In this document: positions 8,319 to 19,416 of the stretch, piece after piece
Layout: each line of letters starts with the position of its first letter
Position numbering within the stretch: the stretch's first letter is position 1
Assembly: GCA_023053545.1 (NCBI GenBank)
Contig: JAKZAN010000003.1
Span: 467,501 to 531,500 of the forward strand
DNA: 64,000 nt
Direction: 5' to 3'
Source of the DNA: Lepidurus packardi
Taxonomy: Eukaryota > Arthropoda > Branchiopoda > Notostraca > Triopsidae
Notes under the pieces: generated by a model
Told to the model about the DNA's origin: nothing
The model's database searches: none
The model's input: only the letters and a program-made list of their open reading frames with translations
Translations under genes and position numbers: made by a program

Positions 8319-11300
8319 TTACTGTTCTTCAGAAACAATCTGCTGGATCCGCAAATTAGCTCTCTTGGCAGCTTGGCGCGAGGATCTTGCTCGAATTGGT
8401 AGGGAGTCCTCAGTGACAGGGTTGGATTTACAATCTAAGGTGATTTCCATGGGGTACAAACGGGATAAAGGGCGATTCGTAGTACCGTTTGCAGTACGAA
8501 GTATGGCGGAACGGACAACTCCATCCAAACCCATACAGAGTTTAGTAACACGGCCGACTTTCCAGAATAACCTTTTTTCTTCGTCGTGAATAAAGACAAG
8601 ATCCCCTTCTTTAATCTCTATCGGTTTTCCGGATAAAAAATTGCAATGAGCAGACCGGAGAGCCGTTAGATATTCTCGGGACCAACGATGCCAGAAAATT
8701 TGCAGGAGGGATTGTTGACAATGAAGGGCCTTTGAGAGGTCGCTCAGTTCTGATTTTTCGAAGGAAGACAAATCACAATGTAAAATAGGAAGTACTCTTC
8801 CATGTAAAAAATGAGAAGGGGTTAAAGGTTGATCGTCTTGAATATCATTAGAATTCTGGGTAAGAGGCCGATTATTTAATTGAGCTTCTATAGCTGTCAG
8901 CAAGGTGACTAAGTCCTGGACTTTGATGCGCGCTCTTCCTAAGGTTCTTTTCAGCAGGGACTTTGTCAATCCGACGAGTCGCTCCCAAAAGCCTCCGTAC
9001 CAAGGAGCACGTTTAGGGATATGTCTCCAGGTGATCTTCTTTTGGGAGAGATATGAGGTAACGACTTTGGATGCCTGCAAATTCTTAAGAACGTTGGATG
9101 CGGCTTCAAGGTTCGTAGCATTATCAGAAAGAAGTTCAAGGGGACAGCCTCTTCTGTTAATAAATCTCTGAAGAGCGTGAAGAAAGGCGACAGCACTCAG
9201 GTCGTTAACGAGTTCCAAATGAATTGCACGGATTTTAGCACATGTAAATAGACAGACATAAAATTTTACATCAACAGTCTCAGGAGACTTTACGGCAAAA
9301 ATGGGACCCAAAAAGTCCAGTCCGGTGACTTCAAATGGAAACCCAGGAGATACACGGGAATAGGTTAAAGGCGCGGCTTCGGTCACATTGTAAGGCAAAC
9401 CATTGAGACGTTTGCAGATCATACATTTACGAATGATCTGCTTAATCAGTGGGAGAGCAGCAGGGACCCAAAAGCGCTGACGAATAAGCGTCAAAAGGGC
9501 ATTTGCACCAGAGTGTAAAGATTGACGATGGTAGTGGTGTATTAAGAGGGGAGTCAAAGGTGACTTCTTAGACAACAAGACCGGATGCCTCGCCGAAAAT
9601 GTTAAAGAGGCATTCTGTATACGTCCTTTACAGCGAAGAACTGAGTTGTCATCGAGAAAGAGACCGAATTGACGAATAATTGATAGTTTCGGCTTGGAAG
9701 TCTCTCGTTTCTCCTTTAATTCTTTAACTACTTCAGGGAAATCCGAAGCTTGAGCCAAACGAAAGAGCCAGTTCTCTGCTGTTTCTAGTTCTTTAGGTAG
9801 AAGGGGGCCAGTTTGTCTATCCATACATTTCAGGTTACGAACAAATCGGAGAACCCAAGATAATACATTTACCGTTTTGCTCCATGAGCTAAAACGAGAA
9901 AAAATGTTGGGAAAGACCGGATCCGGGGTATCTGACTCACTGAGGGTAAGAGATCTGTTTTGGACTAAAAGGGCTACAACATGACTCTGTTCAGGGTGGG
10001 TTTCGTTAAGCGAAGGTTGCTTCAGCAAATCAGGACCATGGTTCCAAAGCACAGAATGTTGTAGTCTTCCCAAGGATACACCTCGTGTGAGTAAATCAGC
10101 AGGGTTCTCGCTGGAAGAGCAATGGAGTAATCGTGCTTGCAGTTTGACCATTAACTTCTGGATCTCATTAGCCCGATTTTCAAGTGCACGACGAGGGGGT
10201 CGAGTGCCGGTAGACCAATGGAGCGCAATGCGGGAGTCGGTCCAAAGGTAAACGGCTGGAATGTCTTCGAAGTGAAGACTTTGGAGAACGAAGTGAGCCA
10301 AACGGCACGCCAGATTCAGAGCTAAGAGTTCCAAATGGGGGAGGGTCAAAGACTTAAGAGGTGCTACCCGGGATTTCGAAATGACGAACGAAGAGGAGCT
10401 TGCCGTGACTAAATAGGCAACAGCTCCGTACGCAAGCGGGCTTGCGTCCGCGAAAACGTGCAAACTAACCGACGATTTAAAAGAAGAAAAGTAAAAACGT
10501 GGAATTTGAAGTAATTCTAATCCCACAAAGTCTTTGACAAATTTCAGCCAAGGGGATTTAACTGACTCAGGGAGCGGGTCATTCCAAGCAAGTTCTAGTT
10601 TCCAGACCCGTTGCATAAGCAACTTAGCTGAAAGAACAACAGGACTAAGGTATCCTAAGGGGTCGAAGATGCTACTGATCTGCTTCAAAAGAATTCTCTT
10701 CGTCATAGTTGCAACATCCATAGACAAGTTAAGAGGGGGGTAGGATAAAAAATCTTCTTTTGGGGCCCAAAGAAGACCAAGAGTCTTGACCATGGCTGAG
10801 GAAGGGTCTACACCAGTAAATTGCTGGAGGAGGGGACTGTTGGAACTCCAGTCGCGCAAGTTCAAGCGGGCTTCCGCAAGCATCCTTTGAGCGTCTTGGT
10901 ACAACTGCAGGAGTTCTTGTTCGGTATCCGTTCCTGTGAGGAGATTGTCCATATATATATCCCCTTTTAATAAGGATGCTCGTGGGCAGTCATACGAAGA
11001 AAGATGTTTAAGTAGGACGGCAAGCAAAATGAACGGCGAACTGGTAACCCCAAACATGAGGACCTTAAAACGGTACACGTCCAATGGAGAGTCTGGGTTT
11101 TGAGGGTCTTGAGGCCACAAGAACCGTAAAAAATCTCTGTCTTTAGGGTGAAGAGAGATATTTAGGAATGCCTTTTCTATATCGCTGGTGACGACAAAGC
11201 GATGGCTCCTGAAACGTAACAGAATGCCGCAAAGATCATTTTGCAGAGCAGGACCGGGTTCTAAGCAGTCGTTTAGACTGGGACTGTCCGGATCGGCTTT

Positions 11301-13619
11301 GCAAGAACAGTCGTAAACAATACGAAGTGGCGTGGTAGCAGAATCCTTAACTACGGCCCGATGAGGTAGGTAATGCACGCCGGAAGACACTGAGTTTAGG
11401 GTAATTTTCTCTATAAATCCCTTGAGTAAGTAATCTTGAATTACGCTGTCGTATTTCCGTAACAGAGATCGGTCTCTTCTCAGTTTTCGCATCAGGTTTT
11501 CCGTGCGGATGGTCGTGATTCCCAAGTTGCTCGGTAGTGGCGGATGGTTCGACTTCCAGGGTAGTCTTGCAACGTACTTTCCGTCGTCCTGGCGTTCAAT
11601 CATAGAATCTTGATATTCCTGCAAGAAATCGCTTTCCGTGTCTTCTGCTCCAATGCCAACTGATTCCAATCGCCAAAAATCCTCCAGACGTTTTTCGTCA
11701 GGAATAGATGCGTTGCCAACAAGTAATAGGGTACACGAAGGGGCAACCGAGGAAAAGGATTGGAGTGGACCCGAGAGAAGGTACCCGAGAGAACTTTTGA
11801 CAGCTGTTGGTCCTGGTCCACGAATAGTGACGTCCTGCAGGAAATACCAGGCGAAATCTGCTCCAATTAGTAGATCGACAGGGAATACCTCCTGGCCCAC
11901 ATTTGGGTAAGCAAACGTTAGGTTTCGTAGGTGGGGCAAATCCCGGAGATTTACGGGTGTCCGAAGATCTAGAGGAACCACAATGCGTGGAACAACGGTG
12001 ACACCAATGTTGTATTGCTCATGTTGTAACGTCACGATGGTAAGTTGGGTAACTGGAAGAGAACGTCGACTACTGGATCCAAAAACATTTAAAGTTGTTC
12101 TCACAAATTGATTAGGAATATGGCCCAGTCTAGCCATTAAATCGGAAGTAGCGAACGATGTTTGAGCTCCCTCATCGAAGAGAATATTCGCCACGGTAGT
12201 CCGTCCGTTTACCATAACGGGAGCAACCGCAGTTTTGAGGAAAACGAGGCTGGAACTCGGTGGAATGCCTAAAGTGAGAGCCGTCGTTGGTGAGGTACTT
12301 GCTTCAATCACAGAGGAGGTGGGGGCGGAGCCATGGAGGCTGGTGTGATGCTTTTGCTGACAAATGCGACATCGATTCTTGGATCTGCAGTTCACGGCTG
12401 TCGTGTGATTCGAACTAGACAGACAATTAAAACAGAGATTCTTTTCTCTTACCACAACTCTACGCTGTTCGGGGGTCGCATAGCGGGTACATTCTACCGC
12501 CTTGTGGGAATCAGCGCAAAAGGCGCACTTGATGGGCCTAGCGTCGTTTCGAGTGTTCATAATGAGAGCAGCCGCTGATGGGCTTCCTCTTGGGGTAGGC
12601 TTCGCTTTGGGAGTCTCAACTGGTGGAGTAGAAGTCACTTTCTCATCCTCACTTGCTTCCAGCAAGTCTACCTCTTGTTTAAGAGCCACACGTAGTGTTG
12701 CAATGGTCCACGTTGAGTTGTTTTGGAATCGGGACAGATTACGGCGGGTTTCGGTAGGTAACTTTGCCAAAAGTACACCAACCATATACTCCCCGTAGGA
12801 ATCGGGTGATTTTCCTAGCGCATCCAATCCTCTAAGATGAACGTTCATACGAAGAAGGAAGTTTTTCAACGATTCCAGTGACCCGTCCGAACGCTTAAGC
12901 TCTTGAAGTGCCTTAAAGCGTGCTTGAACCAGCTTCTCCTTGCTCCCGTAGTTCTCCTGTAGGATGGCGATAGCTTCCATATAGTGGACATCGGACGGAA
13001 GACCGGTGATCGCTTCTCTGGCATCCTTTTCCAATACGGAAAGAAGATAGTTGAATTTAACTGCGGGGGAGAGGGTGGGGTCGTCGTGGATCTCAGCGCG
13101 AAATCGGTCCCAAAAGGACTGCCATTCCAGTACATCTCCATCGAATCTACGTAATTGCAGGGTAGGAAGTTTCGATTTTCGCAAAAAGGGGGTGGTGGCA
13201 ACGGAAGCATTGGGATAGGACGAGGATGGAACAGGGGTAATAGTAATCAAAGGGTTAGCTAAAGTAGCCATGGGAGAAGACGAGGGTTGTGAGGCTGTGG
13301 CAGGTAAAGTTCTGTAGAAGGCGAGCTTGGACTCAAATCTCATGAATATTTCATCAAACTCGGATTGCCAGACTTCGTCTTGTCTATACTCTTCATCTAA
13401 GTCGATGTCAAGCGTTAGGGCGGCTTTGATTTGGTCCGTTACTCCGTCGACTACCACTTTCTTGTCTTGTAGGATCGCAATTATACGGGAAAGTTGGCTT
13501 ACCATCTCTACCGGAGTCAAGATATTTTGCAAAAGATTCTCGCCAAGATTCTTCGTTCGAGTAATGTGACCGCGTGATGCGCCATGAGCTCGTTTAAGAT
13601 TTGAGAGGGACTCGGCCAT
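8319..13619 (-). CDS. BEL/Pao Gag-Pol polyprotein
   Basis: A single frame of about 1766 residues. In order: DUF1759 gag domain (about 120-310), zinc knuckles with CAFCADSHKAVEC and CFNCLSSSNHTTAVNC (about 365-430), DUF1758 aspartic protease with DEGAQTSF (about 475), reverse transcriptase with TSDIEKAF and YMDN in place of YMDD (about 830-930), the A17/Pao segment (FDPLGYLSPV), RNase H with FADASPLAYGAVAYL, HHCC zinc domain (HYHRQSLHS..CMICKR), integrase core (GLDFLGP, LLSDNAT, YGGFWERLV) and DUF5641 (FWHRWSREYL). The ATG at 13619 lies inside the likely primer binding site, 24 bp from the LTR. DEG and YMDN are variants worth noting but occur in related elements. No frame damage. Confidence 0.96.
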   Translation of the reverse strand: MAESLSNLKRAHGASRGHITRTKNLGENLLQNILTPVEMVSQLSRIIAILQDKKVVVDGVTDQIKAALTLDIDLDEEYRQDEVWQSEFDEIFMRFESKLAFYRTLPATASQPSSSPMATLANPLITITPVPSSSYPNASVATTPFLRKSKLPTLQLRRFDGDVLEWQSFWDRFRAEIHDDPTLSPAVKFNYLLSVLEKDAREAITGLPSDVHYMEAIAILQENYGSKEKLVQARFKALQELKRSDGSLESLKNFLLRMNVHLRGLDALGKSPDSYGEYMVGVLLAKLPTETRRNLSRFQNNSTWTIATLRVALKQEVDLLEASEDEKVTSTPPVETPKAKPTPRGSPSAAALIMNTRNDARPIKCAFCADSHKAVECTRYATPEQRRVVVREKNLCFNCLSSSNHTTAVNCRSKNRCRICQQKHHTSLHGSAPTSSVIEASTSPTTALTLGIPPSSSLVFLKTAVAPVMVNGRTTVANILFDEGAQTSFATSDLMARLGHIPNQFVRTTLNVFGSSSRRSLPVTQLTIVTLQHEQYNIGVTVVPRIVVPLDLRTPVNLRDLPHLRNLTFAYPNVGQEVFPVDLLIGADFAWYFLQDVTIRGPGPTAVKSSLGYLLSGPLQSFSSVAPSCTLLLVGNASIPDEKRLEDFWRLESVGIGAEDTESDFLQEYQDSMIERQDDGKYVARLPWKSNHPPLPSNLGITTIRTENLMRKLRRDRSLLRKYDSVIQDYLLKGFIEKITLNSVSSGVHYLPHRAVVKDSATTPLRIVYDCSCKADPDSPSLNDCLEPGPALQNDLCGILLRFRSHRFVVTSDIEKAFLNISLHPKDRDFLRFLWPQDPQNPDSPLDVYRFKVLMFGVTSSPFILLAVLLKHLSSYDCPRASLLKGDIYMDNLLTGTDTEQELLQLYQDAQRMLAEARLNLRDWSSNSPLLQQFTGVDPSSAMVKTLGLLWAPKEDFLSYPPLNLSMDVATMTKRILLKQISSIFDPLGYLSPVVLSAKLLMQRVWKLELAWNDPLPESVKSPWLKFVKDFVGLELLQIPRFYFSSFKSSVSLHVFADASPLAYGAVAYLVTASSSSFVISKSRVAPLKSLTLPHLELLALNLACRLAHFVLQSLHFEDIPAVYLWTDSRIALHWSTGTRPPRRALENRANEIQKLMVKLQARLLHCSSSENPADLLTRGVSLGRLQHSVLWNHGPDLLKQPSLNETHPEQSHVVALLVQNRSLTLSESDTPDPVFPNIFSRFSSWSKTVNVLSWVLRFVRNLKCMDRQTGPLLPKELETAENWLFRLAQASDFPEVVKELKEKRETSKPKLSIIRQFGLFLDDNSVLRCKGRIQNASLTFSARHPVLLSKKSPLTPLLIHHYHRQSLHSGANALLTLIRQRFWVPAALPLIKQIIRKCMICKRLNGLPYNVTEAAPLTYSRVSPGFPFEVTGLDFLGPIFAVKSPETVDVKFYVCLFTCAKIRAIHLELVNDLSAVAFLHALQRFINRRGCPLELLSDNATNLEAASNVLKNLQASKVVTSYLSQKKITWRHIPKRAPWYGGFWERLVGLTKSLLKRTLGRARIKVQDLVTLLTAIEAQLNNRPLTQNSNDIQDDQPLTPSHFLHGRVLPILHCDLSSFEKSELSDLSKALHCQQSLLQIFWHRWSREYLTALRSAHCNFLSGKPIEIKEGDLVFIHDEEKRLFWKVGRVTKLCMGLDGVVRSAILRTANGTTNRPLSRLYPMEITLDCKSNPVTEDSLPIRARSSRQAAKRANLRIQQIVSEEQ

Positions 13620-13642
13620 CCTGGTCACGGCACCAAAAAGAA
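13620..13642 (-). promoter_or_regulatory. Primer binding site region of the BEL/Pao element
   Basis: Downstream of the 5' LTR in sense direction the sequence reads TGGTGCCGTGACCAGGATGG, starting with the TGG expected of a site pairing with a tRNA CCA end. The donor tRNA was not identified. Confidence 0.6.
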
Positions 13643-13949
13643 TGACGTGAATTTCTTATAAAGTATGGGAATAAAATGAGGCCTGCGTTGTGTGTTGAGG
13701 TTTGGGGTAAGGGCCTTGTCCAACTTGATACAATCACTAGAAACAGAGGTCTTGTAAAATCGTCAGAATTTATTAAAAGGAAACGTTGCTACAAACTATA
13801 GCTAGTCACATGGGAATCGGCGAGAGTGCGAGAACAGGAAAAACGGCAGGGCTACCAACCCCTTGCACCCTTGGTCCAGAAAGATGCAAGAGGGTACAAA
13901 ATGGGGCGGGAAAAGCAAATGATACAAGAAAGCAGTCAAATTCACAACA
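13643..13949 (-). repeat. 5' LTR of the BEL/Pao element
   Basis: 307 bp, identical in reading to 7987-8293; followed on the plus strand by the target duplication CATAC. Confidence 0.95.
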
Positions 13950-13954
13950 CATAC

Positions 13955-14590
13955 GATATGAAGAGGAAACGTAAGCGAAAAGTCCGGTTTGACGAAGTAA
14001 AGGAAAAGGGGGTCGAACTCTCCGAGACCGGCAGGGACAGATTTAGAGTCACCGTCTTTAACGTCATTGTTGACAGGTTGATTGCAGAACTACAGAGACG
14101 TGGCTCTGCTTACGAGACTTTAAGTCAAAAGTTTGACTTTCTCACGAAGCTTCGTAATTTGGAATCTCAAGACATCCGTAATGGAGCGCGGAACCTGCAA
14201 GCTTTCTATCCAGGGGATTTGGATGGTACTTTGGAAAACGAATGTCTACATCTGCGAGCTCATTTGTTGTCGGCTGAGGCTAAATGGGGAAAGAGTTATC
14301 GTAACTGGACGTATACAAGTACATTCTGGAAAAAGGCTTTTTGGATATTTACCCAAACGTGAGGAATAGCCCTCCGGATGCTGTTATGTACACCGGGGTC
14401 AAATTGTTCGGCAGAACGGTCGTTTTCAGCATTAAAGAGAGTAAAGAATTATTTAAGATCTACCACAGAAGAGAACAGACTTAATTCACTATCTGTGCTG
14501 TACATAGAGTCAGAAATAATGTCGTCTGTGGACTATAGTGAAGTCATCCGTTCCTTTGCAGAGAAGAAAGTTCGTCGCGTGGCAATGTAA
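13955..14590 (+). pseudogene. hAT transposase, 3' part including the dimerisation domain
   Basis: After the BEL target duplication the transposase resumes (KRKRKVRFDEV, then FLTKLRNLESQDIR). A frameshift near 14355-14380 leads into the C-terminal hATC segment NCSAERSFSALKRVKNYLRS, the conserved dimerisation motif, and the gene ends at 14590 (..KKVRRVAM). A short AT-rich 3' region with AATAAATAAAAA near 14699 precedes the element end. Confidence 0.8.
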
Positions 14591-14808
14591 TCTTGTAATT
14601 ATATGTAAATGTAGAAATTATAATGTGAAAAAGTATAGTTGGTACTTGCTTATTTCATTTTTAAGTCTGCTTGCCTACTTTCTAAAGTCAAAGTGCGTTG
14701 AATAAATAAAAAATAAAAGTAAAGTAAATTTTTTTGCTACGTGACAAAATGGGGGCCCCGACTCAATTAACTGCCTAGGGGGCCCTGGGTCGCTAAATCC
14801 GGCACTGC

Positions 14809-17054
14809 ATGTAGGCCCATAACCTCGCGGCCAAAACGGCTGCTAATAGTTCCAAGCGGGGTAAGGATAACTCCTTGAATGGGGCTACTCGGGTCTTGCT
14901 CGCAATAAGAATAGGTTTCGTACTGTTCGGCAATCGAGCATAAACAACAGTTCCATATGCTCTTTTGGATGCATCGCAAAAGATGTAATTCTCACGTTCG
15001 AGGACATTTTCTCTGCCCGTACGACCGGATGATGCGGTAAGTAGTGTAGAAGGCGTTGAAGTTGCGTATCAGAAGAGAAGGTGATCGGAATTTCCGTGAT
15101 AAATTGGGATTCTTTGTATTCGGCGAAAGTCTTCATTTATGCTTCGAGAACCTTAGGCTGTTGCTGCAGCTTACGTTGAAGCGACAGAAAAAGTTTGTCG
15201 CAAATTTCAAAATTGTCGTAGAGAGAGTTGGGGTCAAGCTTCCATGGTAAGGAAACTGAATATCGTTGGTTAATTGTCGCAAACCAGGTCTTTTTCAAAC
15301 GTTTGCATGACTGCTTCATCTTCGGTTCTTACCAAGGTTGGTTCACTGGTTCCAATGGAATCCCAATGGAATGGAATGGAATTCCAGAAGTGGGTAATGA
15401 GCTGACCGTCTAGTTGTTCGGGGTTAGTATTAGTGCGAATCAGCATAGGGACGATATCTACGGAGTTTGATGAAAGTTGGAAATTCAAGGGGCCATGTAA
15501 AATCTGGTCATATCTGCTTCCTATTGCTCTGGATCCCACCTTGAATGAATGCTTCTGGTCAGAACGTTCCAACATTGATCCGCACCGATCAACAAGTCTA
15601 TATTAGTAGGAGTTGCTACGTCGGTAGGCAAATCTGCTAAAGGCGAATATTCGCTGGCGATATCTTGGAGGATTGATAGATAAGGTGCCGTGGAAATGGA
15701 GGTGGTGATGTTCGGGACTGCTATAACATTGATTACTACCAGTTAAGAGTCGGGGACGGTACCTCGAGTGTTGATTGAGAATAAATCATAATCCTTCGGT
15801 CAACAAAAGTTATTGGCTCCAAACGGCTTGATTCGAAGGAATTCGCTTCCGGTTCGTTTCAGTTCAAGTTCGCTGGCTAGACTCTGGGTTATGAAGGATT
15901 GCTAACTGCCGCCATCCACTAGGCAACGTATTGTCTTGATACCAGCTGGCCCTTCGGTGCGAATTGTCGCGGTCTGCAGCAGAACTTTATCAGCTGAACT
16001 TGCTGTGAGGTTGACCGATACATCCATGGGTTGTCGTTCGTCGTATTTAGGCTTTGCTCCTGTTTCCTTGTTTCCTTCGCAAATTCAGGTGTGATGAAGG
16101 CCCTTACAGTTCCGGCATCTTGAACGTGACGTTGGGCATTCATTGACGCGATATCCTCGTTTAATACAATTGAAACACCGGCCATCTTTCTTCAGGAAAC
16201 CACGTTTTTCGGTTATGGACTTGGGATAATTAAACGTGGCATGATTAGAAATCTTGCAATAAAGGTAGCTTCTCGAACCTTCTGTTACGGTAGTGCTAAA
16301 TGCGCCGATTGTGCTGGGTTCCTTCTTTGGGACTCTCAACTCTGTTCTAGGCTTCTGATGCGCTTCTACTCTTGTGTTCAGATGAGCTTCTACTTCCGCT
16401 TGATAAAATGATTGGCAACGTTGTATCGAGTCAAATTCGTCGTTCAGGAATTCTAGGAGTTGATTGAGGTTGTTGGAGTTGGCTTTCGCATGTCTTGTCC
16501 ATAACAGGCGGGTCTCTTCAGGAATCTTTGAAAGCAAAACAGGACAAAGGAGTGCCCTGTAGTATGATTTTACTCCAAGCGAATTTAAACTACGTACGTG
16601 GACACTACAGGAGTCAACCAGTTTCCGAAAGGCGGCAAGGCTGGGTTTCTTGACTTCAGGTAATGCAAGTAGGCTTTGCATGCAGGCTGAAATTAAGATA
16701 TCGGGTTTGTCGAAACGGTCCCTTAAGGAGTTTAATTGCGTCGTCATAGGTCTCGTCGGTCATTGTCAGTCCTTCAATAACCTTCGCCGCATCTCCTTGA
16801 AGTAGAGATTCTAGGTAGTTGAAACGGTCAATCTTGGACAGAGCAGAATTCTGGTGGATCGTGGACTCGAATCGCTGCCAGAAAGTTCGCCATTGGAATA
16901 TATCTCCGTCAAAGGGTTTCAGGTTCATCTTCGGAAGTTTCACGTGAGAGACATCGCCATTAGCTTCTTCGATTTTAGACGAATGAAGTAGGATGCCTTC
17001 AACAGCTTCATTAAATCCAATCAGACGATCGCGCAGCTCGTCGACAGTCTTCAT
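14809..17054 (-). pseudogene. Old BEL/Pao element relic: gag to RNase H
   Basis: Fragments in several minus frames follow BEL order: gag with FDGDIFQWRTFWQRFESTIH (start ATG at 17054), DUF1759 continuation and zinc knuckles CFNCIKRGYRVNECP (16085-16747), protease-region pieces (15270-15575, 15919-16185), a reverse transcriptase piece with YLPHHPVVRAEK (14990-15100) and an RNase H piece near 14810-14960. Frameshifts at about 16700 and 16140 and internal deletions make it dead. It is a different family from the young element at 7987-13949. Its expected C-terminus (DUF5641) appears at 4692-4943 across the hAT element. Confidence 0.8.
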
Positions 17055-17109
17055 TTGGATCGAGATTTCTTCCGCTGAGTCATGTAACGGGATAACGGGA
17101 AAGCTCCGA

Positions 17110-18207
17110 TATGGAGGACGAAAATCAGGATTTAGAGACGGAGAATGCAGAAAAAGATGGGGGGAGTTTAAAATGGTGTCCTACAGGAAATGGTTTATGG
17201 GTTATACCTACAGGAAAGGAAAAACAAGGTAAATAAATTAAAGCAGGGAGAAAGCTCAGGTAGATCTAGGAAGTAAACGTAGAAGACTACAGGTTTCGAC
17301 TACGGAAACGGATACAGAGGAAGAATTAGAGAAAGCGGAGGAGAAATGCCCAGTAGCATGCTACGCAGTAAAAAATGAGGAAAGTTTCGATAAGCTATGC
17401 CCCTTCAAAATTAATAAATGGTGGGAGATTTGAATATGAGAGAAATGAAAAAGAAAAGTAACACGTGCAGAAGAACTGTTGGTTTTCCCGACCAGTCAGG
17501 ACGAAACGGATAGATTCCTAAAGATAAAACATATAGGGGAAATAAAAGTTCAGATCAAACCTAAGTTTCTGCAACACGGGATTGTAACCATATACGGGGC
17601 GACTAAAAAGACGATCGAGGAAGATAATTTTGTAGGATTAGTCGGGGTAAGAGCCCTGTACAAAGAGCGAAGAATACATAACGGGGGAAAAGTTAAAGAG
17701 AAAACTAGCCGTTTCCACTTTATTTTTGAAAACGGCAAATTGCCATCCTATTTGAACTTAGGATACCTAAAAATAAAAGTTCACCACTTTGAACCAAGAC
17801 CCAACAGATGTTATAAGTGTCAAAGATTTGGACATATCAGCTCTGTCTGTAAGGCAAGGGATAGATGTGGGCACTGTGGTGGAGAACGCGCCACGACAAT
17901 CTGCGAATACAAGAAAGAGGGAAAGGAGCCAACATGTACAAACTGTAATAAGCAACATTCTGGAGCGGACAGGAACTGCGAGTTTTTTAAACGAGCCAAA
18001 GGGAACCAAACTCAGGCAAACCGAAAAGCGGACACATCAGGTGATCAGACCATAAAACGTAACCAGGCAGAACACATTGGAAAGAGTCAAATATCAGTTA
18101 ATAACATCAGGACAGGAGAAAAAGCAGAAAAAGAAGAAGACAACAGTTCAAGAACTAATGGAAAAAGTGAAGAAAACTTTAGAAGTAGCGAAACAAAGCT
18201 ACAGTGA
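17110..18207 (+). pseudogene. LINE ORF1 (gag-like, zinc knuckles)
   Basis: The clear part (17479-18207) has a gag-like region (VQIKPKFLQHGIVTIYGA) and three Cys-rich knuckles: CYKCQRFGHISSVC, CGHCGGERATTIC and CTNCNKQHSGADRNC, as in ORF1 of Jockey-group LINEs, followed by a Lys/Glu-rich tail. Likely N-terminal pieces begin at the ATG near 17132 but are in other frames with stops. Binding of the element RNA is the family role. It directly follows the start of the BEL relic, head to head. Confidence 0.72.
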
Positions 18208-18438
18208 GGTATTATAAGGTAAGAAAAAGGAAAAAGAGCGACAACCAAATCGAGAGGAAAGACAACAAGACGAAGAGAAGTCAGAAGATGAATAGAAACA
18301 ACTGATTTGGGAAAATGAGTAGGAGGATTGGTCAGAAATATAATTTCGGTAGTTTTGACAGGAGGGAAATGGGAAGAAATCTGCAAGGAAGTGAAAAATT
18401 TTATTAGGAATTTAAAATTTATACAACAAATATTAACA

Positions 18439-18965
18439 TGGATTGCGAGGGCATAAACATTTTATTTTGGAATGCCAGGAGGATAAGGGCCAACGTAGAT
18501 TCTTTAACAGCCTATTTAAGTGATTTAAAAAAGAGAATATATGTTGTTTTTATTTGTGAACCATGGCTAAAAGAAGGGGTGAAAATTAATTTAAGAGGTT
18601 ACGAGGAATACTGAGTAGACAGAAAAGGAGACAGAGGGGAAGGAGTCCTATTCTGGGTTAAAGAAGGTATTCAGTGGGAGAAAATAAATATCAAAAGATA
18701 CAGTAACGGGGCCTTAGAATTTATAGTAATAAATGTGTTGGGTAAATGAAAGAAGCTTTATTTAGCTGGGTTATACCAACAGGAAAAAGATAAAGAACAT
18801 CGAATCACAATAGCAGAATATCAACATTATATGGGACAAATTGGGAAAGGAAACAGTATTTTGTTAATGGTAGGTTTCAATTCTCATCACAGCATGTGGG
18901 GTAACCGAATATCGAATAGGAGAGGAAAATTGTTATATACTGTCAAGAGAAGTACAAAAATAACT
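18439..18965 (+). pseudogene. LINE ORF2 start: apurinic-type endonuclease relic
   Basis: From the ATG at 18439 the frame reads MDCEGINILFWNARRIRANV, the N-terminus of an EEP endonuclease, then ICEPWLKEG with the catalytic Glu, then a TGA stop at about 18613 followed by VDRKGDRGEGVLFWV in the same frame. The element is cut at about 18965, before any reverse transcriptase. It belongs with the ORF1 upstream. Confidence 0.7.
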
Positions 18966-19416
18966 TAAGTAACAAACATACGCACCAAAAAGGGGAATGT
19001 ACTTAGTACACAAGGGGAAAGGGAAAAGGGTGGGGGGAGGAAGGGAGGGGGAGTTATTTAGAAGGCGTTGGCTGTTTTCATAAATTGAACAATAGCTGTG
19101 AATACTTTGGGATTTGACAATAATTCTTGGGGATTAAAGTGGACCTTATGGGAGCTTAACTCTCTTAGTAGCAATGTCTTTCCCTATTCAACTTATGACA
19201 GTGAAATAGGAGATGGGCAAGGGTTTGGAATGAACGATGTTGGCAAGAACATATGGCTGAGTCCACTTTCCCCACAAGCAAAAGGTAGGACCTTGTTGGA
19301 AAATGGGTTATCAGGATTTGAATCACTTTGCTGACAAGTCATCGAAGAAGTTTGACGTCTACGATACAGTTGCGGCTAGGACCGGCGTTGAGATTTTTTA
19401 AGGGGCTTTGCACTAA
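18966..19416. other. Unassigned, with a G-rich polypurine tract
   Basis: 18996-19058 is a strongly G/A-rich tract (AAGGGGAAAGGGAAAAGGG.. GGGGGGAGGAAGGGAGGGGG) that could form a G-quadruplex. A 78-codon plus frame at 19098-19334 has no recognisable motif and is probably chance. The 3' end of the minus-strand LINE begins near 19417. Confidence 0.4.

Larger units (their letters stand above)
7987..13949 (-). mobile_element. Full-length BEL/Pao LTR retrotransposon
   Basis: LTRs of 307 bp (7987-8293 and 13643-13949) read identically by eye. The insertion is flanked by the 5-bp duplication CATAC (7982-7986 and 13950-13954). One uninterrupted polyprotein frame fills the interior. No envelope frame is present. 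Identical LTRs, clean target duplication and an intact frame point to a very recent insertion. Confidence 0.97.
5295..14808 (+). mobile_element. hAT element of the ZMYM1/TTF-zinc-finger type, carrying a nested BEL/Pao element
   Basis: Both ends share TGCCG, CCTAGG and GGGGCCCC blocks in inverted order (5295-5360 and 14750-14808), as in hAT elements of the ZMYM1-like group. The transposase gene between them is broken into several frames and split by the BEL element at 7987-13949. I could not find a clear 8-bp target duplication, so the borders are approximate. Old BEL/Pao sequence in one orientation lies on both flanks, which suggests the hAT jumped into that element. Confidence 0.75.

Noticed and set aside
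12866-13210. Antisense and shadow frames within the BEL polyprotein
   Set aside because: Overlap an intact 1766-residue frame with recognised domains.
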